Positions 13,433-25,496 of a DNA stretch of 64,000 bases are shown here, piece by piece; position 1 is the stretch's first letter; each line of letters begins with the position of its first letter. Under the pieces are notes generated by a model. That model saw nothing but the letters and a program-made list of their open reading frames with translations. It was not told the origin of the DNA and searched no databases. This DNA is from Siphonodentalium dalli (lineage: Eukaryota; Mollusca; Scaphopoda; Gadilida; Siphonodentaliidae). The stretch is from NCBI GenBank assembly GCA_032622095.1, contig CP136063.1:143485950-143549949 (forward strand). The letters run 5' to 3'. Both the position numbers and the translations under genes were made by a program.

Positions 13433-13707
13433 TATTCCAGTCAATTTCGTCATCGCCTATTTCTATTTGCCATTTTGCCTGGGAAGTGAGTACATGGCAA
13501 TCATGGTTCAATATATCATAGAAATCGCGTTCTTTGCGGGGATTTCTGAGTAGGGTCACGAAATTATCTGGGAGGGTGGGCATCGGGGTTTGGACAATGG
13601 GTTTTGAGATTTTGGTTCAGTAAGAGATAAGCTGTCGTCGGATGCTATTTAAGATAATGAAGTTTTTACGTAGTTTGTAACGAGTTTCAATTGTTCATGA
13701 ATAAGCT

Positions 13708-13892
13708 AAGGACAATTGAGGAAAAAATGATAAGCATTTTCCTCTGGTGCACCACAACAAGATTTTGGCGAATCGGCAATATGGTGAATATGTTTATCAA
13801 AACTAAGATTGCTACAATTGTTTCTCAGATTATAGCCTGCAGTAACTTATAGTCTGAATTGTTCCACACGAAGCAATATGATTCCTTCTGCA
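13708..13892 (-). pseudogene. LINE C-terminal cysteine/histidine motif remnant
   Basis: One minus-strand frame, interrupted by a stop after VEQFRL, gives NLRNNCSNLSFDKHIHHIAD followed by a block of the form SP-CCG-(x)3-EENAYHFFLNCP. This resembles the CSxLN...SPxCxCG...ExxxHFFxxCP block at the C-terminus of several LINE ORF2 proteins. No RT core is visible. The clade is uncertain and it may belong to a different LINE from the one at 9124. Confidence 0.5.
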
Positions 13893-15994
13893 TATTTACA
13901 TTGTATGTCGTGTGATAATATGCCGTCCCGAACTCCCACCCAGATGAATAGCAAACCATGCCAATGTATACTCGTATAACGGAACGGGAGAGGTCCATTT
14001 AGTAAAGAAAGGGTAACACATAAATTGCTGAACACGGAAGTAGTAACTGAGAATATGAAGCAAGTATGACAAGGGAATGAATACGAAGAATAAGATAATT
14101 GCCGGTAACACCGGTGTATAGTTCCTGTCATGTATTGCACACTTATGGAATAGTCGATTGCTTTACATCAGAGATGAGTAAGATAGATAGAAAGGCGCGA
14201 AAATTGATTGCTGCCATCGGGATCCACACCAACTAGGGGTATATCAATCGATTAAACATGCTCACACATAAAGGTATTCGAGTACTGAAAGAAATGGAAA
14301 CGTCATTTAAATATGGAAAATTAGATAACAACCTCATGCAAAACATAAAATAGTTAACTATCCTAAGTGACCAACGGATTTCTCCTCGAGTGAGATGCGG
14401 GGGATTATTTTTACGGGGCATTACTAGAGAAGAAACTTCGTTCGTCACTGATGACTGTTAACTATTGTGTTTATTATATATCTCCACAACAGTTTGTCAC
14501 GACCAACCTTTAATAAAATATTTCGATAGCAAACATTGACCTAAATTAAATTAATGTTTCCGTTAATATTACACGCAAGGATACCAAAATAATCCAAATA
14601 AGGTACACCACGATGTAACCCGTAATGGGGCGTCCACTTCATGGTTACTTTATGTACATGTATAATGTCAAATACATCAACTTGACAAATCGCGAGATAT
14701 TACCTGATCAAATAGATATAAATGGTGAGTGAAAAATATTTATTCTTTACTAACACCGACATTGTGTGTGATTGGAAATCACATAGACCATACGAATGAT
14801 TTCATCTGGATTGCCAGTTGACCACGATTTGTGACTAACTTTATCCTCGATCGAATATGAAGGAATAACAATAGTATAAAATATTCCACTTTACCACTCT
14901 CAAATAGTCTCCTCAATTGTAAATTAATTGATGCATTCACTGTCTTGGAATACAATAGATTAATATAATTACAATGCAATTTTCCAGCTGTTTTAGATTA
15001 TCCGCACATATAAAAAATAAAACCATACACAGGGGAAATTTCGCCCAACCAGGGGTCCACCACCCCCTCTAAAAATGTGCTCTTCCGACAGATTGGAAAT
15101 CCACCGCTCTTTTTCTATGATGTTTAACACTTATACCTGCTTTTTAAAATGAAATAATTCCAAACGTTTGTATGCTGACAATTGGAACACTTAATGCTGA
15201 TCAATGTATATAAATATCTCAGTGCTAATCTATCTGATGCAGATAAAGTTAACCAACCGGGTATATCATATTTGTCAGCTTACCTGTCTTAGATAACCAA
15301 GATTTGACTTGACTAATATGCAACGAAAATTTTGATTTAAAGGTCTGACTCACTTGAGCGATGATTTCGAGCGACAGTAACAATTATTTGCATAAAACCC
15401 ATGGTGCCCGCGAATGAGACTGTTCTATCTTGCACGTGTTATATAATTTCAGTGGAATGGATTATGTATATTTTGCAAATGATTATCTGCATATACTTGA
15501 CTACCCATGTTTTGATAGCCATAGTACTCTTCTCGATTATACCTGTCTTTGGACTACTAATGGCACAGGCCATTACACTTTTACCAAATTCTTCAATCTG
15601 CATCAATTGGGTCACTATGCGGTTGAGAATATCTAGTTATATTACGCCAACTGCTATCACGTTCATAATAAATTTACATGACATGATACAATTTATTTTG
15701 TATATATTACGATAATATATTTGTTGCTAAATAATTGTTCAGTCAATTATAAATTATTCTCTCAAAACGGATGTTAATGTTCATGATATGCCGAAAGGTA
15801 CAAAATATGAAACGTGCCATGACTTTTTCGCTTGTTTTCATTAAGCTAACCAACGAAATTTTTCTAAATTAACCTATTAGGCCTAAATAGAATGGGAATT
15901 TTCACAGTTGCTAACAGGAAGTCACGTGACAATTTCTCCAAAATCCATACCCGCAAATCTTTGAAAAATCACTGATGGATATATAAAATAAATA
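13893..15994. other. Gene-free spacer
   Basis: AT-rich DNA with no recognised gene apart from the weak exon-like segment listed at 15453-15636. CACGTG occurs in 15922-15930 (GTCACGTGAC), just left of the triplicated unit. Confidence 0.5.
15453..15636 (+). other. Exon-like segment of unknown identity
   Basis: A possible splice acceptor (TATATAATTTCAG ending at 15452) precedes an open stretch of 61 codons ending in TAG. The peptide is rich in Y, D and H, with two cysteines and an NGT glycosylation sequon, and looks less random than the other AT-driven frames nearby. An overlapping 104-residue hydrophobic frame (15401-15715) uses another phase. No partner exon or family was recognised, so it may be chance. 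Confidence 0.2.
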
Positions 15995-16060
15995 TGACGT
16001 CATTCACCAGCGCCTAATGTATAAACAACCACGCGCACCTACGCCGCGCTGGTGGTTGAT
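15995..16060 (+). promoter_or_regulatory. CRE + TATA-like cluster at the start of each unit
   Basis: A consensus cAMP-response element TGACGTCA (15995-16002) is followed 18 bp later by TATAAA (16020-16025). The TATA lies in the loop of an inverted repeat CACCAGCGC/GCGCTGGTG (16005-16013, 16046-16054). The same arrangement occurs at 20746 and 25497. It looks like a compact core promoter firing rightward, but no transcript or gene was identified. Confidence 0.4.
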
Positions 16061-16712
16061 ATTATTTCACACTTCACACTATTAACATAACATAAATACA
16101 CTATGAGGCACAACGATGTAGCTGCGTACATGTACATGTACATTGGGTATTGTGCAATCCAAACGGAATTGATGTACATGTATCAAACCAGACATAAGCA
16201 CCATGCAGTTGCAGATTATTACTACCAAAACAAGTTCACTATATATATGCGTGGGACACTCAGATATAGATGGACAGTTTTATCCGTGTAACATAGATGT
16301 ACTGAAGATCATCGATATGAATCATATGGACTGATGGACACTTGCACACCGGCTACTACAATATATTTCAATAATTAAACAGAGAAAGTATGACAGCGTT
16401 CAAATGCATGTATGTTGATCCCCAGATCGAATGTAAGTAAGTCATGGATTTTCCTGCTTGTATGTGTGACTCTAAATATTGCTTACCACCACGGCCAACT
16501 TCCATCCCAACAAGGCCAATACAAACTCATCAATATTCATCACATCATATTCACCACTCATTATCATAACCACCATCAAGTTGCATTAGCAACTGAGCGC
16601 TTATAGAGATGGTGGTGTTAAGATCGGTAACATCTGCCCATATCTTGTTGTGACGTATTCTAGGACAGGTGGCGTGTAATTAACACAGAACGACACGTGT
16701 GTAAATTGGTTT

Positions 16713-16807
16713 GTTGATACGACACTTCTGCAATCGTGGGAGGATAGAACTCGCGACTGCGGCTCTCGTGCTATACTTCGGCGCTAGCGTACTCGTGTCG
16801 TATCAAC
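16713..16807. repeat. Hairpin with 13-bp arms (also +4751 and +9502)
   Basis: Perfect arms GTTGATACGACAC (16713-16725) and GTGTCGTATCAAC (16795-16807) enclose a GC-richer 69-base loop. The loop was checked for tRNA and hammerhead cores and neither fits. Copies lie at 21464-21558 and 26215-26309. Confidence 0.7.
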
Positions 16808-17417
16808 ATCCAATAAAAAAATTAACCCACTCATGTCGTTCTGTTTATTATACGTACCTTACTCGTATTTAAATTCACGCAGTACTATTTTTCGCGCACC
16901 CATCGATGGGTGCGCGAATTTAAAACTGAGCGAATAATAGTACGACTCATAAGTTTATACCAAACAATAAGGAAACTAAGAGGGTTATTTTAGATAGCTA
17001 ATAGACAAAATATATTTACATGCGGGCAACCAACCTCAACGTCATTATTCATATGTGAAGCGATACATCATGTTTAGATCTGTGACATTGAGCTAATGAT
17101 TCTAAGAAAAACGCACATTCCTGGCTGAAGGTGCACGTATCGGTATTCACAACCCTGGGTGTGCTGGGGTGACACCATGATAAACAGTGAGTTATTTAAA
17201 ATACACGCAATCTTGAGTTGATTGAGTGAGTTAGCGGCCCATACGTACGGTTGTGGTTTTACTTCTTTCAAGTTCGATTCCATAATTTCCATAAATATGT
17301 ATTATACATGTATATCAGAATTATTATTTGGTTAATAAGCATCCGTATTTACAACAACATTATGACACAGACTCTGTCCTCTATTCGCCGTAAATTTTAT
17401 TCGAGATTATCTTTTAT

Positions 17418-18550
17418 ATAATAATAATAAATACTTTTTATATAGCGCTTTATCCCATATGGCCCAGAGCGCTTACATTCCTACTAGTACCCTGCCCTCT
17501 ATCACACGTGATATACATACATCTATACACACACCACATACCTATATATATACACATACATCAAAATAATTAAACAACATCTGAGGTAACTTCCCCATAG
17601 TGAGCACAGAATAATTCACTCTTTAACAAAGTTTTGAATTCGGTCAGAGAGTTTGCAAATCTTGTGTCGTGTCTCAGTGAGTTCCAAACATTTGGCGCAT
17701 ACGAATCAAATGCTCTATCGCCATAAGTTTTTAAATGTTTTGATGGAATCTCCATTAGAGCTTGTGCCTTTGACCTCAGATTCGTAGGTGGAACATACAT
17801 ACTTAAAAGTTTATCAAAATATTGAGGCAATACAGGGAGAATACTTGAACTAGATTCTGATTTTTTATAACAGAATGACGCACACTTGTAGTCTATGCGT
17901 GCACGAATAGGAAGGTAGTGTAGTTCTTGTAGCAATGGTGTTACATGTGAAAATTTTGGTTTGCGGGAAACAATCCTTGCAGCAACATTAATTACTTTTT
18001 GCAATTTATCCAAGTGTTCAGTTGTGATGCCGGCGAGAATGGCATTACAATAGTCTAGTTTTGAAAATACAAATGAAGAAACAAGGGTCTGTGAGCATGT
18101 CTGTGTTAAATATGGCCGTAACTGCGAGATGCGACGAAGCTCCATAAACATGGATTTGCACATTGAGTTGACCTGTAAGTTCATGGATAGTGTGTTATCC
18201 AAAACAACACCTAGAATTTTGACAGACGATGATAACTGAATATCTGAATCACCTATTTGAATATGGTGAACATCAGTGTGTTTAATGCGGTAATCGGTTC
18301 CACATAACATCAACTCCGTTTTTTCCTCGTTTAACTTAAGTTTATTAATTTCCATCCACGATTTTACATCAGTTATACAGTCCTGTATTTGTTTCAAGTT
18401 TTCAATTATGTCACAAGGCGAGAAAGAAAGGTACATTTGAATATCGTCAGCATACATGTGGTAACGAACACCATTGGATCTAATTACACCACCGAGCGGC
18501 TTGACGTACATCGAATATAAAACAGGTCCTAAAACAGGTCCTATATACAT
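17418..18550 (-). pseudogene. CR1/L2/Jockey-type LINE, 5'-truncated RT, copy 1
   Basis: The 326-residue minus-strand frame (18550-17570) starts inside the RT palm at a VLGPVLYSMYVKPLG block. It contains the catalytic YADD (residues ~32-35), then NKLKLNEEKTELMLCG, KILGVVLDN, FSKLDYCNAILAGI, a PLLQELHYLPIRARI thumb block, and ends near the RT-distal GDRAFDSYAPNVWNSL block. Endonuclease, ORF1 and the first half of the RT are missing. The 3' UTR (17418-17569) has the (ATA)n tail and the TATATAGCGCTTTATCCC signature seen in many CR1/L2-like LINEs and their SINEs. The frame is intact yet lacks motifs needed for activity. Confidence 0.88.
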
Positions 18551-18556
18551 AGGCCT

Positions 18557-18860
18557 ACTAGCAGGTGACCCGACTTCGTCCAGGCTTTGAACTTGAATTG
18601 ACCATTTTGAAGGTCAAGGTCAGGTCGGGGTAACGATTTGACCCGTACAGAACACTCCCCGGACAAAAGTATCCCTAGGTATAAAAGTTCGTCGAAATCC
18701 GTCAGTTTTACCAGATTTGACCTTGAATTGACCATTTTGAATGTCAAGGTCAGGTCGGGGTCACGATTTGACCCGTCGAAAACACTTCCCCGACAAAAGT
18801 ATCCCAAGGTATCAAATTTCGTCGAAATCCGTTAATTTCTTTATTTAATTTGAGTTAATT
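18557..18860 (+). repeat. ACTAGC-type repeat with 130-bp duplication (also +4751, +9502)
   Basis: It starts ACTAGCAGGTGACCCGACTT, directly at the broken 5' side of the LINE fragment. It contains two 130-bp units starting near 18593 and 18723, each with TTGAATTGACCATTTTGAA, GGTCAAGGTCAGGTCGGGGT and GTCGAAATCCGT. The 5' signature links it to the repeats at 10731 and 59675. No ACAG tail is seen. Copies lie at 23308 and 28059. Confidence 0.6.
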
Positions 18861-19446
18861 CTGCGTTTTTAATCAAGAGAAATGATGGTACCCGTCCCGT
18901 GATGGTACCCGTCCCTAAAAGAGGCACGTTTGTGGGTATCCGTTTCAAGGTGAAGATCACCTCACGCGGAAAAACTTACCCGATGAAAATCTCCCCCGTT
19001 CCTTGGAACCCCTAAGTACGAAGACAGACATAAGAATCACACAACACGCTCATGTCTGGATACAGACACACTCACGTCTGGCCCCAAACATAAGAATCAC
19101 ACTACACGCTCTTTATCAACGACACTGCGGATACGAACGCTCTTTAACTATCAACGCGATTAACCCCACAGTGCATATATTAGATGTATAAATAAGAACA
19201 GAAACTGTCACAAGATACAAGATTTTTTGGAAAATATATTTGTCAGTTTTGAATTCGCGCAGCTGTATGTGCGAATTAAAAGTGTGTGAATTTAAAGCTG
19301 AGCGAAAAATAGTACTGCGAGAATTTAATTACGAGTAAGGTACTCTAAATACCACAAAAGAATCTATTTAAGGCATTTATAATCTAGAAGGAACGGACAG
19401 AGTTTTTTCTTCGCACAAGTCGACTTCTCGTGTTGTGTGTATACAG

Positions 19447-19508
19447 GCGCATGTCCCACTCGCTTATGAAACAAATTGAAGAAAACTTGGAAAATTTCCA
19501 TGACGTTG
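19447..19508 (+). other. Exon-like segment (also +4751, +9502)
   Basis: A possible acceptor (TGTGTGTATACAG) and a strong donor (TTG|GTAAGT) bound 62 nt carrying an in-frame ATG and 19 codons (MSHSLMKQIEENLENFHDV). A candidate downstream acceptor TTTGTCGCAG lies at 19679, but joining there gives a stop within eight codons. It could be a non-coding or decayed exon. Copies lie at 24198 and 28949. Confidence 0.22.
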
Positions 19509-20745
19509 GTAAGTATATATAGCATCTACATCATCGATATTTTGTTTAATTACCAATATATATTGTCCACACTGCCAAATGTCGTACAGTTTTTAGGTTT
19601 AAATGAGCCATATTTCGTTAAGTTGGTTCCCAACTCACTCATTACTATATATCTCGATATTTCCACGTGTTTGTCGCAGCATCAACAGAAATTACTTAAG
19701 TTTTTGGTTAATTTCAGCACGAAACCACTGACAAACTAGCCCAGATGCACGAATAAGATCAATATCCCTTTATGTGCACGTGGGTCCCAAATGTGTGCCT
19801 ATCGTAGCCCGCTGAGCCACCGGTGGTCCCATGAAATGATTTATATACTGTTTGGTGTATCAAGTCAAACCGTGAAACACAATGACCTTATAGGATGTGT
19901 ACGACGCATATACAATTTACTGCCATTTCTGCACCAAGACTAAACATTCACCGTTCATTATGGTTACTACCCCTATGGTATGATTAGTGCAGGACACAAA
20001 GCTCGAGCATTTTCGTCCCGTCTAACTCGACGTCCTTGTTATGTTCTTTCCAGTAAACCAATCGCTAAGTGGGTTATGGAGGTATGATTGCACTGATTGA
20101 CGTCATTAATAAATCCCATCAATTTCCGGTGCAATGGACAAATTACTCAAACGATCGATGAATTCTATTGTCCTTAAGAATTCATTATAGTCTGCCAGGG
20201 AGAAGCGGGAGAGTGCGAGCCATACCATTGCAGCACTTTATATGTTTATGAAACGGTTTCCCACGGGAGCAGCATAATATTCGTCAGGTTGGTTGAGTAA
20301 ACAATACGATCGTTATGTGTGGAAATGAATAAAATGATGTTCATGTTCTGTTATACCATAGAATCGATAACGTAATGTCAATCACCTAACGAATGCACAT
20401 AGATGCACATAAAAAAGGGTTAGCGCTTTTATATTGTGTTATTGTTACACAATTGGACAGTTTGTATGATAAATTATTTCTAGCAATACTGGGTTTGGTT
20501 CTCCGATATAGTGACCACTTTGTGTTGGTAATTGTTAGCGACAGTTGATTTAAAGATACACACTAAACACAGGAGGGTCAATCTTGGAAGGGCAAGCATT
20601 CCGGGGGTTTAATTGGTCTCTCGCGAGGAACTGTTTGTCTCTCTTGGGGTGTTTTATGTACGTATCCTACGAGTGTGTGACAGTGGGAGAACTGATCGGC
20701 TCGTGTGATTGGCTGAAATCGCCACGTGATCTCTTTTCAATCCGC

Positions 20746-23700
20746 TGACGTCATTCACCAGCGCCTAATGTATAAACAACCACGCGCACCTACGCCGCGC
20801 TGGTGGTTGATATTATTTCACACTTCACACTATTAACATAACATAAATACACTATGAGGCACAACGATGTAGCTGCGTACATGTACATGTACATTGGGTA
20901 TTGTGCAATCCAAACGGAATTGATGTACATGTATCAAACCAGACATAAGCACCATGCAGTTGCAGATTATTACTACCAAAACAAGTTCACTATATATATG
21001 CGTGGGACACTCAGATATAGATGGACAGTTTTATCCGTGTAACATAGATGTACTGAAGATCATCGATATGAATCATATGGACTGATGGACACTTGCACAC
21101 CGGCTACTACAATATATTTCAATAATTAAACAGAGAAAGTATGACAGCGTTCAAATGCATGTATGTTGATCCCCAGATCGAATGTAAGTAAGTCATGGAT
21201 TTTCCTGCTTGTATGTGTGACTCTAAATATTGCTTACCACCACGGCCAATTTCCATCCCAACAAGGCCAATACAAACTCATCAATATTCATCACATCATA
21301 TTCACCACTCATTATCATAACCACCATCAAGTTGCATTAGCAACTGAGCGCTTATAGAGATGGTGGTGTTAAGATCGGTAACATCTGCCCATATCTTGTT
21401 GTGACGTATTCTAGGACAGGTGGCGTGTAATTAACACAGAACGACACGTGTGTAAATTGGTTTGTTGATACGACACTTCTGCAATCGTGGGAGGATAGAA
21501 CTCGCGACTGCGGCTCTCGTGCTATACTTCGGCGCTAGCGTACTCGTGTCGTATCAACATCCAATAAAAAAATTAACCCACTCATGTCGTTCTGTTTATT
21601 ATACGTACCTTACTCGTATTTAAATTCACGCAGTACTATTTTTCGCGCACCCATCGATGGGTGCGCGAATTTAAAACTGAGCGAATAATAGTACGACTCA
21701 TAAGTTTATACCAAACAATAAGGAAACTAAGAGGGTTATTTTAGATAGCTAATAGACAAAATATATTTACATGCGGGCAACCAACCTCAACGTCATTATT
21801 CATATGTGAAGCGATACATCATGTTTAGATCTGTGACATTGAGCTAATGATTCTAAGAAAAACGCACATTCCTGGCTGAAGGTGCACGTATCGGTATTCA
21901 CAACCCTGGGTGTGCTGGGGTGACACCATGATAAACAGTGAGTTATTTAAAATACACGCAATCTTGAGTTGATTGAGTGAGTTAGCGGCCCATACGTACG
22001 GTTGTGGTTTTACTTCTTTCAAGTTCGATTCCATAATTTCCATAAATATGTATTATACATGTATATCAGAATTATTATTTGGTTAATAAGCATCCGTATT
22101 TACAACAACATTATGACACAGACTCTGTCCTCTATTCGCCGTAAATTTTATTCGAGATTATCTTTTATATAATAATAATAAATACTTTTTATATAGCGCT
22201 TTATCCCATATGGCCCAGAGCGCTTACATTCCTACTAGTACCCTGCCCTCTATCACACGTGATATACATACATCTATACACACACCACATACCTATATAT
22301 ATACACATACATCAAAATAATTAAACAACATCTGAGGTAACTTCCCCATAGTGAGCACAGAATAATTCACTCTTTAACAAAGTTTTGAATTCGGTCAGAG
22401 AGTTTGCAAATCTTGTGTCGTGTCTCAGTGAGTTCCAAACATTTGGCGCATACGAATCAAATGCTCTATCGCCATAAGTTTTTAAATGTTTTGATGGAAT
22501 CTCCATTAGAGCTTGTGCCTTTGACCTCAGATTCGTAGGTGGAACATACATACTTAAAAGTTTATCAAAATATTGAGGCAATACAGGGAGAATACTTGAA
22601 CTAGATTCTGATTTTTTATAACAGAATGACGCACACTTGTAGTCTATGCGTGCACGAATAGGAAGGTAGTGTAGTTCTTGTAGCAATGGTGTTACATGTG
22701 AAAATTTTGGTTTGCGGGAAACAATCCTTGCAGCAACATTAATTACTTTTTGCAATTTATCCAAGTGTTCAGTTGTGATGCCGGCGAGAATGGCATTACA
22801 ATAGTCTAGTTTTGAAAATACAAATGAAGAAACAAGGGTCTGTGAGCATGTCTGTGTTAAATATGGCCGTAACTGCGAGATGCGACGAAGCTCCATAAAC
22901 ATGGATTTGCACATTGAGTTGACCTGTAAGTTCATGGATAGTGTGTTATCCAAAACAACACCTAGAATTTTGACAGACGATGATAACTGAATATCTGAAT
23001 CACCTATTTGAATATGGTGAACATCAGTGTGTTTAATGCGGTAATCGGTTCCACATAACATCAACTCCGTTTTTTCCTCGTTTAACTTAAGTTTATTAAT
23101 TTCCATCCACGATTTTACATCAGTTATACAGTCCTGTATTTGTTTCAAGTTTTCAATTATGTCACAAGGCGAGAAAGAAAGGTACATTTGAATATCGTCA
23201 GCATACATGTGGTAACGAACACCATTGGATCTAATTACACCACCGAGCGGCTTGACGTACATCGAATATAAAACAGGTCCTAAAACAGGTCCTATATACA
23301 TAGGCCTACTAGCAGGTGACCCGACTTCGTCCAGGCTTTGAACTTGAATTGACCATTTTGAAGGTCAAGGTCAGGTCGGGGTAACGATTTGACCCGTACA
23401 GAACACTCCCCGGACAAAAGTATCCCTAGGTATAAAAGTTCGTCGAAATCCGTCAGTTTTACCAGATTTGACCTTGAATTGACCATTTTGAATGTCAAGG
23501 TCAGGTCGGGGTCACGATTTGACCCGTCGAAAACACTTCCCCGACAAAAGTATCCCAAGGTATCAAATTTCGTCGAAATCCGTTAATTTCTTTATTTAAT
23601 TTGAGTTAATTCTGCGTTTTTAATCAAGAGAAATGATGGTACCCGTCCCGTGATGGTACCCGTCCCTAAAAGAGGCACGTTTGTGGGTATCCGTTTCAAG

Positions 23701-25496
23701 GTGAAGATCACCTCACGCGGAAAAACTTACCCGATGAAAATCTCCCCCGTTCCTTGGAACCCCTAAGTACGAAGACAGACATAAGAATCACACAACACGC
23801 TCATGTCTGGATACAGACACACTCACGTCTGGCCCCAAACATAAGAATCACACTACACGCTCTTTATCAACGACACTGCGGATACGAACGCTCTTTAACT
23901 ATCAACGCGATTAACCCCACAGTGCATATATTAGATGTATAAATAAGAACAGAAACTGTCACAAGATACAAGATTTTTTGGAAAATATATTTGTCAGTTT
24001 TGAATTCGCGCAGCTGTATGTGCGAATTAAAAGTGTGTGAATTTAAAGCTGAGCGAAAAATAGTACTGCGAGAATTTAATTACGAGTAAGGTACTCTAAA
24101 TACCACAAAAGAATCTATTTAAGGCATTTATAATCTAGAAGGAACGGACAGAGTTTTTTCTTCGCACAAGTCGACTTCTCGTGTTGTGTGTATACAGGCG
24201 CATGTCCCACTCGCTTATGAAACAAATTGAAGAAAACTTGGAAAATTTCCATGACGTTGGTAAGTATATATAGCATCTACATCATCGATATTTTGTTTAA
24301 TTACCAATATATATTGTCCACACTGCCAAATGTCGTACAGTTTTTAGGTTTAAATGAGCCATATTTCGTTAAGTTGGTTCCCAACTCACTCATTACTATA
24401 TATCTCGATATTTCCACGTGTTTGTCGCAGCATCAACAGAAATTACTTAAGTTTTTGGTTAATTTCAGCACGAAACCACTGACAAACTAGCCCAGATGCA
24501 CGAATAAGATCAATATCCCTTTATGTGCACGTGGGTCCCAAATGTGTGCCTATCGTAGCCCGCTGAGCCACCGGTGGTCCCATGAAATGATTTATATACT
24601 GTTTGGTGTATCAAGTCAAACCGTGAAACACAATGACCTTATAGGATGTGTACGACGCATATACAATTTACTGCCATTTCTGCACCAAGACTAAACATTC
24701 ACCGTTCATTATGGTTACTACCCCTATGGTATGATTAGTGCAGGACACAAAGCTCGAGCATTTTCGTCCCGTCTAACTCGACGTCCTTGTTATGTTCTTT
24801 CCAGTAAACCAATCGCTAAGTGGGTTATGGAGGTATGATTGCACTGATTGACGTCATTAATAAATCCCATCAATTTCCGGTGCAATGGACAAATTACTCA
24901 AACGATCGATGAATTCTATTGTCCTTAAGAATTCATTATAGTCTGCCAGGGAGAAGCGGGAGAGTGCGAGCCATACCATTGCAGCACTTTATATGTTTAT
25001 GAAACGGTTTCCCACGGGAGCAGCATAATATTCGTCAGGTTGGTTGAGTAAACAATACGATCGTTATGTGTGGAAATGAATAAAATGATGTTCATGTTCT
25101 GTTATACCATAGAATCGATAACGTAATGTCAATCACCTAACGAATGCACATAGATGCACATAAAAAAGGGTTAGCGCTTTTATATTGTGTTATTGTTACA
25201 CAATTGGACAGTTTGTATGATAAATTATTTCTAGCAATACTGGGTTTGGTTCTCCGATATAGTGACCACTTTGTGTTGGTAATTGTTAGCGACAGTTGAT
25301 TTAAAGATACACACTAAACACAGGAGGGTCAATCTTGGAAGGGCAAGCATTCCGGGGGTTTAATTGGTCTCTCGCGAGGAACTGTTTGTCTCTCTTGGGG
25401 TGTTTTATGTACGTATCCTACGAGTGTGTGACAGTGGGAGAACTGATCGGCTCGTGTGATTGGCTGAAATTGCCACGTGATCTCTTTTCAATCCGC
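20746..25496. repeat. Tandem triplication, unit copy 2
   Basis: Second copy, collinear with copy 1 without indels (all internal landmarks shift by exactly 4751). The junction with copy 1 reads CTCTTTTCAATCCGC then TGACGTCATT. Confidence 0.95.
22169..23301 (-). pseudogene. CR1/L2/Jockey-type LINE fragment, copy 2
   Basis: Identical in protein to copy 1, placed exactly 4751 bp to the right (frame 23301-22321). It was duplicated passively with the unit, not by retrotransposition. Confidence 0.88.

Larger units (their letters stand above)
10625..13690 (-). pseudogene. Second copy of the Tx1/L1-like LINE fragment, split by an insertion
   Basis: 10625-10730 and 13433-13690 match 9446-9797 of the neighbouring LINE in the same orientation at about 95% identity. 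They are adjacent in that copy but separated by 2.7 kb here. The left half ends at TTTATTGTAT and the right half resumes at TATTCCAGTCAATTTCG. The uninterrupted neighbour reads TTTATTGTATATATTCCAG. This shows directly that 10731-13432 is an insertion. Confidence 0.8.
16854..19343. mobile_element. 2.5-kb element with 42-bp inverted ends, copy 1
   Basis: The left end 16854-16895 and right end 19302-19343 are inverted repeats with two mismatches, starting GTACCTTACTCGTA and running to TACTATTTTTCGC. The left end is followed by a 28-bp palindrome centred on CCATCGATGG (near 16890-16917). No transposase is present. The interior holds a LINE fragment and an ACTAGC-type repeat, so the element is either a non-autonomous host of nested insertions or a chimera. 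I could not define a target-site duplication. Copies lie at 21605-24094 and 26356-28845. Confidence 0.6.
15995..20745. repeat. Tandem triplication, unit copy 1 (4751 bp)
   Basis: First of three head-to-tail copies with an exact 4751-bp period. It opens with TGACGTCATTCACCAGCGCC, and the same block reappears at 20746 and 25497. Contents in order: CRE/TATA-like cluster, a 13-bp-arm hairpin (16713-16807), a 2490-bp inverted-end element (16854-19343) carrying a LINE fragment and an ACTAGC-type repeat, an exon-like segment near 19447-19508, and a CCAAT/E-box region at the right end. Copies differ at only about ten sites by eye, for example 16499 C versus T at 21250 and 26001. Confidence 0.95.

Noticed and set aside
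15401-15715. 104-residue hydrophobic plus-strand frame resembling a membrane protein
   Set aside because: Hydrophobicity reflects AT-rich codons. A competing phase with better exon signals overlaps it, and no family is recognised.
16103-16606. Two plus-strand frames (62 and 64 aa) repeated in all three units, one with a hydrophobic stretch
   Set aside because: They are copied with the unit, so recurrence is not evidence of selection. The only nucleotide change in the second frame alters an amino acid, and the hydrophobic stretch follows a strong GTAAGTAAGT donor that would remove it.
16713-16807. tRNA-like GC-rich hairpin in the triplicated unit
   Set aside because: No A-box/B-box pair or cloverleaf; only the outer 13-bp stem pairs.
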